From the NCBI GenBank assembly GCA_027459505.1, contig DAIDIE010000014.1, positions 124,001-188,000 on the forward strand: a DNA stretch of 64,000 bases. Reading direction: 5' to 3'. The notes below the pieces were generated by a model. The model had not been told where the DNA came from. It saw only the letters and a program-made list of their open reading frames with translations, and did no database searches. Positions 25,400-33,228 of this stretch are shown here, in pieces. The translations under genes were made by a program, and so were the position numbers. Positions within the stretch are counted from its first letter, which is position 1. Every line of letters begins with the position of its first letter. Source of the DNA: Acidobacteriota bacterium (GTDB lineage Bacteria > Acidobacteriota > Terriglobia > Terriglobales > SCQP01).

Positions 25400-26704
25400 A
25401 TGCCCTGGTTTTCGCTGGAAAGCCCATCCCTGAACGAAGCTGAGATTCGCGGCGCCGTAGCAAGGCTGATCGCGGAAGCGCGCTCCCGGTCCGGGCGTGA
25501 GTTGAAACGGGTATTGCTCCTGCCTCCCGATTTGACCCGCGCGCATTCGGGCGCCGGCAAGATCACTGAAATGCTTTACCAGGCGCTGCCGGACGCCGAT
25601 GTAATGGTTATCCCAACCCTGGGTCAGCATCTTCCCCATACCGCCGAGGAAAACCGCTGGATGTTCGGATCAATTCCCAACCAGCGCATCTTGGCCCACG
25701 ATTGGCGCGGTGGTTGCACGCCGGTGGGAACCATTCCCGCCAGCCTGGTTGCGGAGACAACCGGGGGCGCGGCGGATTGGCCCATTCCGGTGCTGCTCAA
25801 TGCAACGCTGATGAACAACTCCTGGGATCTCATCGTCAACATCGGCCATGTGGTCCCGCATGAAGTGTTGGGCTTTGCCAACCACAACAAGAACTACTTC
25901 ATCGGCCTCGGCGGCAAAGACACCATTTGCGCCGCCCACATTGCCGCCGCGGTCTACGGCATCGAGAACAACCTGGGCTGCCTGCAGACGCCCCTGCGCG
26001 CCTGCTTCAATTGGGCGGAACGGGAAATGCTCGGGCATTTAAATGACGTCTACATGCAGATTGTCATGCGCCGTGATGAACAGAACCGGCTGGTGACCTG
26101 TGGAATATACGTTGGCGACGACCTGGAAACCTATCTGCAGGCGGCGCGGCGCTCGAGCCAGGAGAACATCTCGACCTTTGAACGCCCCATCAGGAAGGTC
26201 GTGGCCGTCATGCAGGGCGATGAATTCCACTCGACATGGGTGGCGAACAAAGCCGTCTATCGCACCCGTATGGTGATTGCCGATGGCGGCGAGTTGCTGA
26301 TCCTCGCGCCCGGCCTGAAACGCTTTGGCGAGCAGCCGGACGTCGATGCGCTGATTCGAAGGTACGGCTACCGCGGTACGCCCAATATCCTGGCCAATTA
26401 TCGAACCCAGGCGGACATGCAGGCCATTCCGCACGCGGTAGCGCACTTGATTCACGGCTCATCGGAAGGACGCTTTACCATCCGCTACGCGCCCGGCTAC
26501 TTGTCACGTCATGAGATCGAATCCGTTGGCTATGAATGGGCCGACCTGGGCGCCATGCAGGAGCGGTACCGGCACATGCGGGAGGGCTGGAACACGATGC
26601 CCGGCGGCGAAGAGGTGTTCTATATCAGCACACCGTCGGCCGGGCTATGGACGACCGAAGAAAAGCTCAACCATCGAAACAGGGCCCGCGTCTCGTTTGA
26701 GTAA
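25400..26704 (+). CDS. LarA-superfamily protein (nickel-pincer-dependent isomerase family)
   Basis: A 434-residue protein of the lactate racemase (LarA) superfamily. The N-terminal Pro-Pro-Asp-Leu-Thr-Arg corresponds to the family's Asp-x-Thr-Arg motif. A motif His-Val-Val-Pro-His-Glu-Val-Leu-Gly-Phe (about residues 152-161), then Asn-His-Asn-Lys, Gly-Leu-Gly-Gly-Lys-Asp-Thr and Ala-Ala-His, parallels the His/Lys/His set that holds the nickel-pincer nucleotide. In classical LarA the middle reads Gly-Phe-Ser-Gly-Gly-x-Lys; here it differs, so the substrate is probably another 2-hydroxy acid. LarB, LarC and LarE, which make the cofactor, are not in the window. AGGAAG precedes ATG. Confidence 0.75.
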   Translation: MPWFSLESPSLNEAEIRGAVARLIAEARSRSGRELKRVLLLPPDLTRAHSGAGKITEMLYQALPDADVMVIPTLGQHLPHTAEENRWMFGSIPNQRILAHDWRGGCTPVGTIPASLVAETTGGAADWPIPVLLNATLMNNSWDLIVNIGHVVPHEVLGFANHNKNYFIGLGGKDTICAAHIAAAVYGIENNLGCLQTPLRACFNWAEREMLGHLNDVYMQIVMRRDEQNRLVTCGIYVGDDLETYLQAARRSSQENISTFERPIRKVVAVMQGDEFHSTWVANKAVYRTRMVIADGGELLILAPGLKRFGEQPDVDALIRRYGYRGTPNILANYRTQADMQAIPHAVAHLIHGSSEGRFTIRYAPGYLSRHEIESVGYEWADLGAMQERYRHMREGWNTMPGGEEVFYISTPSAGLWTTEEKLNHRNRARVSFE

Positions 26705-26829
26705 TGCAGCGGATCTGGCCGCCAGCCTCGCATCTATCCGCCAGACTGAGTATGCGGCGCTCCAAGACCAGCCGCCTGGTTGCGAATCTCCGCCTGTTAT
26801 CCCGGGTGATTTAGGATGCTCGCCCGATT

Positions 26830-27708
26830 TCAATACTTACGCGCCGCCGCGACGCTTGCCCCAGCCGCCTTTTCCCCTCGCGCCGCTTCCAGACCGCACA
26901 TCCATTCATCCAGATAAGCGGCCACTTCCTCCCAGCCCTCTTCGATAATGAGCATGTGTCCGCGATCGAATAGCCGAAGCGGACAGCCAAAATACTGCGC
27001 GATCCGGCGTTGCTCCTCGGCCCGGATGAGTCCGTCGGCTTCGCCCCCAACCACCAGGCAGGGAGAGGCAATATGGCGCTCATCCACCTTGACCAGGCCC
27101 AGAATCATCTGCAGGGTGGCGCGGCCCGAGTCCGGCACATCCCGTTTGGCAAGCTCAGCCCGCTCCTCGACCGGAATACGGTTGTTGACCAGCTTGGCCG
27201 CCATGCCGTCCGCCATCAGCACGGAATCGCGCCGCACCGGGGAAAACAGTTGCCGCAGCGGACCGCACAGCACATGCTTCCACATCGGCCAATAGGCCTT
27301 GCGGAACATGTGCCAGGGCGGCGCGCTGCACAGAAACACATAGCCGGGGTTGGGTATCGTCTCGGCGAGCTTCTGCGCGATCAGGCCGCCCATGCTGTGC
27401 CCAATCACAAAACAGGGGCCAATCTGCGCCACCGCGGCCGCGCAGTGTAGCGCGTAAGTTTCAACACTATAGCTTCCCAACCGGGGATCGACGCCCGCGC
27501 CTGGAGCATGCAGTGGCAGTTCCAGCGCATAACTGGCGCGCCCCTGCGCGGCGAAATAGTTCTGGAAGTTTTCCCACCCCCATGTGCCGCCACCCAGGCC
27601 GTGGATCAACACCACCGGCAGCCGCTGCTGATCAGTGTCATCTTCAGGCACAAGGCAGTTGCAATTCAGGTGGGCAAAACGCAAACGCTCGCAACGCGAG
27701 AACGCCAT
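26830..27708 (-). CDS. Alpha/beta-fold hydrolase
   Basis: A 292-residue hydrolase. The oxyanion-hole region is Leu-Ile-His-Gly-Leu-Gly-Gly-Gly-Thr-Trp-Gly-Trp, the nucleophile elbow Gly-His-Ser-Met-Gly-Gly, the acid probably Asp in Gly-Gly-Glu-Ala-Asp-Gly, and the general base His in Asp-Arg-Gly-His-Met-Leu. All fall in order and spacing. The substrate is unknown; esterase, lipase or thioesterase activity is possible. The frame extends to 27825, but ATG 27708 puts the first strand at the normal distance. Divergent from the peptidyl-prolyl isomerase. Confidence 0.85.
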   Translation of the reverse strand: MAFSRCERLRFAHLNCNCLVPEDDTDQQRLPVVLIHGLGGGTWGWENFQNYFAAQGRASYALELPLHAPGAGVDPRLGSYSVETYALHCAAAVAQIGPCFVIGHSMGGLIAQKLAETIPNPGYVFLCSAPPWHMFRKAYWPMWKHVLCGPLRQLFSPVRRDSVLMADGMAAKLVNNRIPVEERAELAKRDVPDSGRATLQMILGLVKVDERHIASPCLVVGGEADGLIRAEEQRRIAQYFGCPLRLFDRGHMLIIEEGWEEVAAYLDEWMCGLEAARGEKAAGASVAAARKY

Positions 27709-27855
27709 AGCTGATTGAAACACATGCACGAGCGCTCTTCCAGCTCCTCTCCGCAAATCCTCCGCTGGATCAGCGCCGCCCGCCAGCTTACAATGGTGCG
27801 GAGAGAAGCGGCGCCGGCCGTACACAGGTCGCTATTGCAGCCGCCTGCTCTCCTT

Positions 27856-27881
27856 GTAGGTGTGCTTCGTAGGTGTGCTTC
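27856..27881. repeat. Perfect 13-bp tandem duplication
   Basis: GTAGGTGTGCTTC occurs twice head to tail in the divergent gap between the hydrolase and the isomerase genes, about 40 bp before the isomerase start. A TACAAT box lies upstream at 27789-27794. It may be a slippage product or a repeated regulator site. Confidence 0.8.
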
Positions 27882-27920
27882 CGGCCGCCGGGAAGCGACT
27901 CCGGGGCTCCGTTCCAACTC

Positions 27921-28610
27921 ATGACCCGTAAATCCACAATTCTTTTCTCGCTGTTGCTGATCGGACTGCTTGGCGCGGCCGCATGCAGGCACTCCGGCAA
28001 CAGCGACTACCTCATGGACGGGCCGCTGGCGCCCAAGCCCGCCAACGCCAACCTGAACTATACGGCGCGCATTGTCACCACCATGGGAACGATTACCGCT
28101 CAGCTCTTTCCCAGGCAAGCGCCGCTGGCGGTGGGGAACTTCGTCGGCCTGGCGACGGGAACACAACCCTGGTTTGACCTGAAGACGGGGCGCGTCTCCC
28201 ATCAGCCTCTCTACAACGGAACGATTTTTCATCGCGTCATTCCCGGCTTCATGATCCAGGGCGGCGACCCGCTGGGAACCGGAAACGGAACCCCAGGTTA
28301 CATGTTTCCCGACGAGCAGTCCTCGCTGCAATACGACCGCCCAGGGCGTTTGGGAATGGCCAACGCCGGCCCCAACACCAACGGCTCGCAATTCTTCATA
28401 ACCGTCGCCCCGCGCCCCAATCTGAACGGGCATTACACCATCTTTGGGCAGGTCACCGCCGGCCAGCAGGTGGTCGATGCTATTTCCAAGGTGCCGCGTA
28501 ACAGCCATGATCGCCCGCTCCAGCCGGTCCAGATCCTGCGCATCGAGATTTCAGAAAGCCCTGCCACCCCAACGCCGGCTGCCACAGCGCCGGCTGCTCA
28601 CAAACCATGA
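27921..28610 (+). CDS. Cyclophilin-type peptidyl-prolyl cis-trans isomerase, exported
   Basis: A 229-residue exported cyclophilin. An N-terminal signal (residues 3-21) ends in Gly-Ala-Ala-Ala-Cys, which could be a lipoprotein site although Ala at -3 is unusual. The cyclophilin core has Phe-His-Arg-Val-Ile-Pro-Gly-Phe-Met-Ile-Gln-Gly-Gly-Asp-Pro (catalytic Arg), Met-Ala-Asn-Ala-Gly-Pro-Asn-Thr-Asn-Gly-Ser-Gln-Phe-Phe-Ile and a late Thr-Ile-Phe-Gly-Gln-Val. The tail is Pro/Ala/Thr-rich. It would assist folding in the periplasm. ATG 27921 is chosen because it starts the signal sequence. It overlaps the PIG-L gene by 4 bp. Confidence 0.9.
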   Translation: MTRKSTILFSLLLIGLLGAAACRHSGNSDYLMDGPLAPKPANANLNYTARIVTTMGTITAQLFPRQAPLAVGNFVGLATGTQPWFDLKTGRVSHQPLYNGTIFHRVIPGFMIQGGDPLGTGNGTPGYMFPDEQSSLQYDRPGRLGMANAGPNTNGSQFFITVAPRPNLNGHYTIFGQVTAGQQVVDAISKVPRNSHDRPLQPVQILRIEISESPATPTPAATAPAAHKP

Positions 28611-29335
28611 CTACTTTCCTCTGCGTAACCGCGCACCCCGACGATGAGGCCGGCAACTTTGGCGGTGCCATTCTGAAGTACCATGCCTTGGGAAAAGCGA
28701 CTGCGCTGGTGTGCCTGACCGGCGGCGGCGCCGCCCGCAATCGCGGCGGTGCACAAAGCGATGAGGAGTTGATTCGTATGCGCACCGCTGAACTGGGGCG
28801 CGCCTGCGAGCTGCTGAATGTGGCCAACTGGCAGGTCTGGGATTTGCCCGACAGCGCCGTCCGCAAGGCGCCGTTCTACGAGACTGCCGGACGTCTGGTC
28901 AAGGTCATGCGCGAACTGCGGCCCGCCGTGGTCCTGACCTTTGGGCCGGAGGGCGGCGCCACCGCTCATACCGACCACGGCGCCACCGGCCTGCTGGCGA
29001 CCGCCGCCTTCCACTGGGCGGCGCGCGCCGAACAGTTTCCTGAGCACGGCGCTCCCCATCAGGCGCAACGCCTGTTCTACTCCACCGCCGCCGTCCAGCC
29101 GCCTCACGCCTTGCCTGTAAAAATGCCGCCGGTTGACGTGGAATTGGATATCGCCGCCTACCTCGATCGCAAGCTGGCCGCCTTTGAAGCGCATCTCAGC
29201 CAGGCGCCGCTGTTTCCCCGCATCCGGGACTTCTTCCACCATCAGCGCGCCATCGAGAGATTTCACCTGGCCGCGGCCGCTCCCGGTTTTGACAAGAGCG
29301 TCCTCGGCCGCGGCGATTTGCTGGCCGGTTTGTAA
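28607..29335 (+). CDS. PIG-L family LmbE-like deacetylase
   Basis: A 242-residue zinc-dependent N-acetylglucosaminyl-type deacetylase. Thr-Ala-His-Pro-Asp-Asp-Glu at residues 8-14 gives the zinc ligands and catalytic Asp, and Ala-His-Thr-Asp-His near residue 122 gives the third ligand. Relatives act in bacillithiol or mycothiol synthesis, in glycan modification, or on small conjugates; the substrate here is not known. It is translationally coupled (ATGA) to the cyclophilin gene, which hints at a shared envelope role but no more. Confidence 0.88.
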   Translation: MTTFLCVTAHPDDEAGNFGGAILKYHALGKATALVCLTGGGAARNRGGAQSDEELIRMRTAELGRACELLNVANWQVWDLPDSAVRKAPFYETAGRLVKVMRELRPAVVLTFGPEGGATAHTDHGATGLLATAAFHWAARAEQFPEHGAPHQAQRLFYSTAAVQPPHALPVKMPPVDVELDIAAYLDRKLAAFEAHLSQAPLFPRIRDFFHHQRAIERFHLAAAAPGFDKSVLGRGDLLAGL

Positions 29336-29343
29336 ACGCCCTG

Positions 29344-30183
29344 TCAGCGCGCGGCGCTTAGCTCCGGACGCGGCACACCCAGCAGTTCCAGCAGCAGCGC
29401 TCCCACCTCGCGCGGATTCAGAACCCAGCACTGCGCGGCGGTCGACCGCGTCTGCGGATTGCCCACAAACACGCCTAGTATGCGCGGATCACGCAGCGCG
29501 AAGACGTCCTCATCGGTGGTGTCGTCGCCGAGAAACATCGCCCAGTCGCATTGCAATTCGTTGATGAGTTGTTGCAACGCGGTGCCTTTGTTGTAGTAGC
29601 TGCGGTGCATCAATTCCACCAGACACTTCCCTTCCAGCAGCCGCACCGGGGCGCCCTGCGCCGCCTCCCGCGCCAGCGCTTGCACCTGCGGCTCCAACTC
29701 CGGCCTCCGGCGATAATGCACCGCCACAGACCACGGCTTTTCTTCCACGAAAATTTCCGGCCACCCCGCCACCTGTTGCCGGATGCGCTGCGCCAAAACG
29801 GAAATCTCCGCAGCCGTTGCGGGCATCTCCCCCCACGCTTGCGGCACCCCGCTCCCCATCGGAGGCTGCACCTCGCTTCCATGCCCTCCCAGATACCAGG
29901 CGCGATCCAGTGGACACATGCGCACCAGATCCACCAGACTGCGACCGCTCACCACCGCTACCGAAACGCCCGGTAACTTCGCCAGCCGCTGCAGCGCGGC
30001 GCGGCTCTGCGGCAGGGCGCGCGCCTGATCGGGCTGCGCGACGATCGGCGCCAGCGTGCCATCGAAGTCGGTGGCAATGAGCACCCGTGCAGCGCGCTGA
30101 AACGGCTCGCGCCACAGCTGGCGCCCCTGCGCCGTAAGAAGGTGCGGAAGCGAGGGCGGCTGATTGGCGCTGTCGGCTGGCAT
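29344..30183 (-). CDS. otsB: Trehalose-6-phosphate phosphatase
   Basis: OtsB removes phosphate from trehalose 6-phosphate. The HAD motif I Asp-Phe-Asp-Gly-Thr-Leu-Ala-Pro-Ile is at about residues 39-47 of the chosen start. Motif II is Val-Val-Ser-Gly-Arg-Ser. Gly-Gly-His-Gly-Ser-Glu and Val-Glu-Leu-Met are cap residues, and Gly-Asp-Asp-Thr-Thr-Asp-Glu-Asp-Val-Phe is motif IV. The frame is open to ATG 30249; ATG 30183 gives 279 residues, near the family size. No otsA is present, but the neighbouring glgE-treS operon works on the same sugar, so this is a trehalose locus. Confidence 0.9.
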   Translation of the reverse strand: MPADSANQPPSLPHLLTAQGRQLWREPFQRAARVLIATDFDGTLAPIVAQPDQARALPQSRAALQRLAKLPGVSVAVVSGRSLVDLVRMCPLDRAWYLGGHGSEVQPPMGSGVPQAWGEMPATAAEISVLAQRIRQQVAGWPEIFVEEKPWSVAVHYRRRPELEPQVQALAREAAQGAPVRLLEGKCLVELMHRSYYNKGTALQQLINELQCDWAMFLGDDTTDEDVFALRDPRILGVFVGNPQTRSTAAQCWVLNPREVGALLLELLGVPRPELSAAR

Positions 30184-30516
30184 GGGAGCGGAAAGTCCGC
30201 GCCGGAAAGTGGGCGGATGCCGCATCCATAATCGCCTGTTGGACCGCATTAGGGCAAGTACGGCCGCGCTCCGAAATGCTGCTGTTCGGGCTGGCCGGCG
30301 CCGCCATCACGCGCCGCCCGGAAAATCCACACTCCCTGAGACTGCACTAGCGCTTTGCGCTCACGCGCTGGCCTGTACAATGAGGGTTAGGCGCGGGAGT
30401 TCCCCTTCATGAGCTGCCCGGCGCTTTCTCGCCCGTGATGCCCTGCCCGGGGCTGCGGCGCACAAGGCAGGCTTCACTCCGCTCCACCGTTTCAATAATC
30501 ATTTTCAAAAACACCC
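30184..30516. promoter_or_regulatory. Divergent gap between otsB and glgE with promoter candidate
   Basis: No gene is supported here. On the plus strand TACAAT (30376-30381) preceded at 16 bp by TTTGCG is the best promoter candidate for glgE, about 135 bp before its start. The long leader between it and glgE shows no strong hairpin. If otsB starts at ATG 30249, part of this gap is coding. Confidence 0.45.
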
Positions 30517-32514
30517 ATGTCCCATCCCCTGCAAGGCAACAACATCATCATCGAGTCCCCCTGGCCGGAAATTGACGGCGGCTTGTTTCCCGTCAAGCGC
30601 GAGGTAGGCGACTCTTTCGACGTCTACGCTGACATTTTCAAAGAAGGCCATGATGTACTCAGCGCCGCTTTGCTGTACCGGGTCTCCGGCCGCCCAGAGT
30701 GGCAACGCGTGCCGATGAAGCCCATTGGCAACGACCGTTGGCTCGGCTGTTTCGAACTGCGGGAAAACGCGGTCTACGACTACACCATTGAAGCCTGGGT
30801 GGAAGAGTTTGAAACCTGGCGCCGCGACACCCTGCGCAAACAGCAGGCCTCGCAGGATATTGCCAGCGACCTGCTGGAGGGCCGCCAACTCATCGTCCGC
30901 CTCGCCGAACAGGCGCGCCGTGAAAACAATGGGAGCCGCGACCCCGAGCGCAGGACCGCACTGGCCAAACTGGAGGACTTCCGTGGCCGCCTGGAGTCCT
31001 CGTCCGCGCCCGATGCCGGCCTGCTGCTCTCCGATGAGATGGAGGAAGTTTCCCGGCAGTTCCCTGACCTGCGTTGGGCCTGCCGCTACCGCCGCGTCCT
31101 GCAGGTGATTTGCGACCGCGTCCGCGCCCGCTATGGCGCCTGGTACGAGATGTTTGCCCGTTCCCAGGGCACCGACCCCACCCGCAGCGCCACCTGGGCC
31201 GAGTGCGCGGCCCGTTTGCCGGAAATCGAGCGCATGGGTTTCGATGTGGTTTACCTGCCGCCCATTCACCCCATCGGCCGCACCAAGCGCAAAGGACCCA
31301 ATAACTCGCTCGTTTCCGCTCCCGGCGATCCCGGCAGCCCCTACGCGATTGGCGCGGCCGAAGGCGGCCATGACGCGGTCGAGCCTGGCTTGGGCACGCT
31401 GGCCGGCTTCGACCAGTTCGTCGCCGCCGCCCAGGCCCGCGGCCTCGAGATCGCCCTCGACTTTGCCATCAACTGTTCCCCCGATCACCCCTACGTGAAG
31501 CAGCACCCGGACTGGTTTTTTCACCGCCCCGACGGCAGCATCAAGTACGCCGAAAACCCTCCCAAGCGCTACGAGGATATTTACCCGCTGAACTTCTACA
31601 CCGAAGCGTGGGAATCGTTGTGGAACGAGTTGCAGCGCATCATCGAGTTCTGGATCAATCACGGCGTCAGCATCTTCCGTGTCGATAATCCCCACACCAA
31701 GCCCCTGCCGTTTTGGCACTGGGTACTGGATCGCGTCCGCGCCCGCTATCCGCAGGCGGTCTTCCTCTCCGAGGCCTTCACCCGCCCCAAGGTGATGAAA
31801 TATCTCGCCAAAGCCGGTTTCTCACAGTCCTACACCTACTTCACCTGGCGCAACACCAAGGCGGAATTGATCGAGTACATGACCGAGCTCAGTCAGAGCG
31901 AGTCGCGCGAGTATTTCCGGCCCAACTTTTTCACCTGCACGCCTGACATTCTCCCGGAAATTCTCCAGAAGGGCGGCCGCCCCGCCTTTGAAATGCGTTT
32001 CCTGCTGGCTGCCACCCTGGCCCCCAGCTATGGCATTTACAACGGCTTCGAGCTTTGCGAAAACCGCGCCGTGCCCGGCACCGAGGAGTACCTGGACTCG
32101 GAGAAGTATCAGTTCAAAGTTTGGGACTGGGATCGCCCCGGCAACATCAAACCCCTGATCACGCGTGTCAATCAAATCCGCAGAGAGCACCCCGCGCTGC
32201 ACCGCCTGACCAACATCCAATTCCTGCCCGCCGACAACGACCAGGTGCTGTTCTACTCCAAAACCACCCCGGACGGCGGCGACGTACTGCTCATAGCGGT
32301 CAACCTCGACCCCTATCATGCGCAGGAGGCCCATATCGAGATTCCCCTGCAACAACTCGGCATTCATTGGGAACAGTCCTACGACGCCGAGGACCTGTTG
32401 GGCTCTTTCCGGGCCACTTGGCGCGGCAGCCGGCAATGGCTTCGTCTTGATCCCTACGCCCAGCCGCAAAGCACCATGGCCAACATCATTCACATCAAAC
32501 GCTCTGGCGCTTGA
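30517..32514 (+). CDS. glgE: Alpha-1,4-glucan:maltose-1-phosphate maltosyltransferase
   Basis: GlgE extends alpha-1,4-glucans with maltose from maltose 1-phosphate (GH13_3), the polymerising step of the trehalose-to-glucan pathway. The long helical N-domain (to about residue 200) is typical. The catalytic barrel shows Pro-Pro-Ile-His-Pro-Ile-Gly, Phe-Arg-Val-Asp-Asn-Pro-His-Thr-Lys-Pro (nucleophile Asp) and Phe-Leu-Ser-Glu-Ala-Phe-Thr-Arg-Pro (acid/base Glu). Length (665) is normal. It heads a four-gene operon with a response regulator, a histidine kinase and treS. The maltokinase (Pep2/Mak) needed to make maltose 1-phosphate is not in the window. Confidence 0.95.
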   Translation: MSHPLQGNNIIIESPWPEIDGGLFPVKREVGDSFDVYADIFKEGHDVLSAALLYRVSGRPEWQRVPMKPIGNDRWLGCFELRENAVYDYTIEAWVEEFETWRRDTLRKQQASQDIASDLLEGRQLIVRLAEQARRENNGSRDPERRTALAKLEDFRGRLESSSAPDAGLLLSDEMEEVSRQFPDLRWACRYRRVLQVICDRVRARYGAWYEMFARSQGTDPTRSATWAECAARLPEIERMGFDVVYLPPIHPIGRTKRKGPNNSLVSAPGDPGSPYAIGAAEGGHDAVEPGLGTLAGFDQFVAAAQARGLEIALDFAINCSPDHPYVKQHPDWFFHRPDGSIKYAENPPKRYEDIYPLNFYTEAWESLWNELQRIIEFWINHGVSIFRVDNPHTKPLPFWHWVLDRVRARYPQAVFLSEAFTRPKVMKYLAKAGFSQSYTYFTWRNTKAELIEYMTELSQSESREYFRPNFFTCTPDILPEILQKGGRPAFEMRFLLAATLAPSYGIYNGFELCENRAVPGTEEYLDSEKYQFKVWDWDRPGNIKPLITRVNQIRREHPALHRLTNIQFLPADNDQVLFYSKTTPDGGDVLLIAVNLDPYHAQEAHIEIPLQQLGIHWEQSYDAEDLLGSFRATWRGSRQWLRLDPYAQPQSTMANIIHIKRSGA

Positions 32515-32548
32515 GCGCGGCGCCGCCCGTGTCCACCGAGGAGGAGTT

Positions 32549-33136
32549 ATGGCTGAGCTGCCTTCCATTTTGATCGTCGAAGACGAGGACCTGATCCGCG
32601 ACACCTACGCGCGCCGCCTCAGCCACGAGGGCTACAACGTCGCCGAAGCGCGCAATGGCCGCGAAGCCCTCTCCCAGGCACGCCAGAAAGTCCCCCAACT
32701 CATCCTGCTGGATGTCATGCTGCCCGACATCACCGGCTTTGAGGTGCTGAAATCGCTGCGCTCCGACCAGCGTTTGATCAACATCCCGGTGGTGCTGTTC
32801 ACCAACCTCAGCCAGCATATGGATAAGCATCAGGCGGCGCGGCTGGGCGCCACCGATTACCTGGTCAAATCCGAGGTGTCGCCCGCGGATGTGGTCGAGA
32901 AGGTGCGCCGTCTGTTGGCCGACACCACCGGCCAGCGCCCCATCGCCAATTTTGCTTTACATGTTGACCCCAGCCAGGGTGACGCCTCGGCGTTGGCCGC
33001 GTTATTGGGTTACCCGCGCGACTACCGCTGCCCGCGCTGCTCCAATCGCATGATTGTGCAGCTCTATGGCGACTTCAGCGACCCCTGGTCGCGCAGCTTT
33101 CGCGTCCGCCTGCGCTGTCCGGCCTGCCAGACCTGA
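32549..33136 (+). CDS. Response regulator with C-terminal zinc-ribbon-like domain
   Basis: A 195-residue protein. Residues 6-127 are a receiver domain: acidic pair Glu11-Asp12, phospho-acceptor Asp55 in Leu-Leu-Asp-Val-Met-Leu-Pro-Asp, a Thr in Leu-Phe-Thr-Asn, and Lys in Tyr-Leu-Val-Lys. There is no recognisable DNA-binding output domain. Instead the last 40 residues carry Cys161-x2-Cys164 and Cys190-x2-Cys193, a probable zinc ribbon for protein or nucleic-acid contact. GAGGAG lies 2 nt before ATG after a purine-rich stretch. It sits 34 bp after glgE and 92 bp before a histidine kinase, its likely partner. Confidence 0.82.
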   Translation: MAELPSILIVEDEDLIRDTYARRLSHEGYNVAEARNGREALSQARQKVPQLILLDVMLPDITGFEVLKSLRSDQRLINIPVVLFTNLSQHMDKHQAARLGATDYLVKSEVSPADVVEKVRRLLADTTGQRPIANFALHVDPSQGDASALAALLGYPRDYRCPRCSNRMIVQLYGDFSDPWSRSFRVRLRCPACQT

Positions 33137-33228
33137 AACGGCGGCTGAAGGGCGGGGCAGCCAGTTCTCGGCCGCCCCGGCTCGGCCCGCCACCTACAAC
33201 GTTTCCGCTGCCACGCTGTCCCGCGAAA

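Noticed and set aside
32318-32548. N-terminal extension of the response regulator
   Set aside because: It lies inside glgE in another frame, and a good ribosome site precedes ATG 32549.
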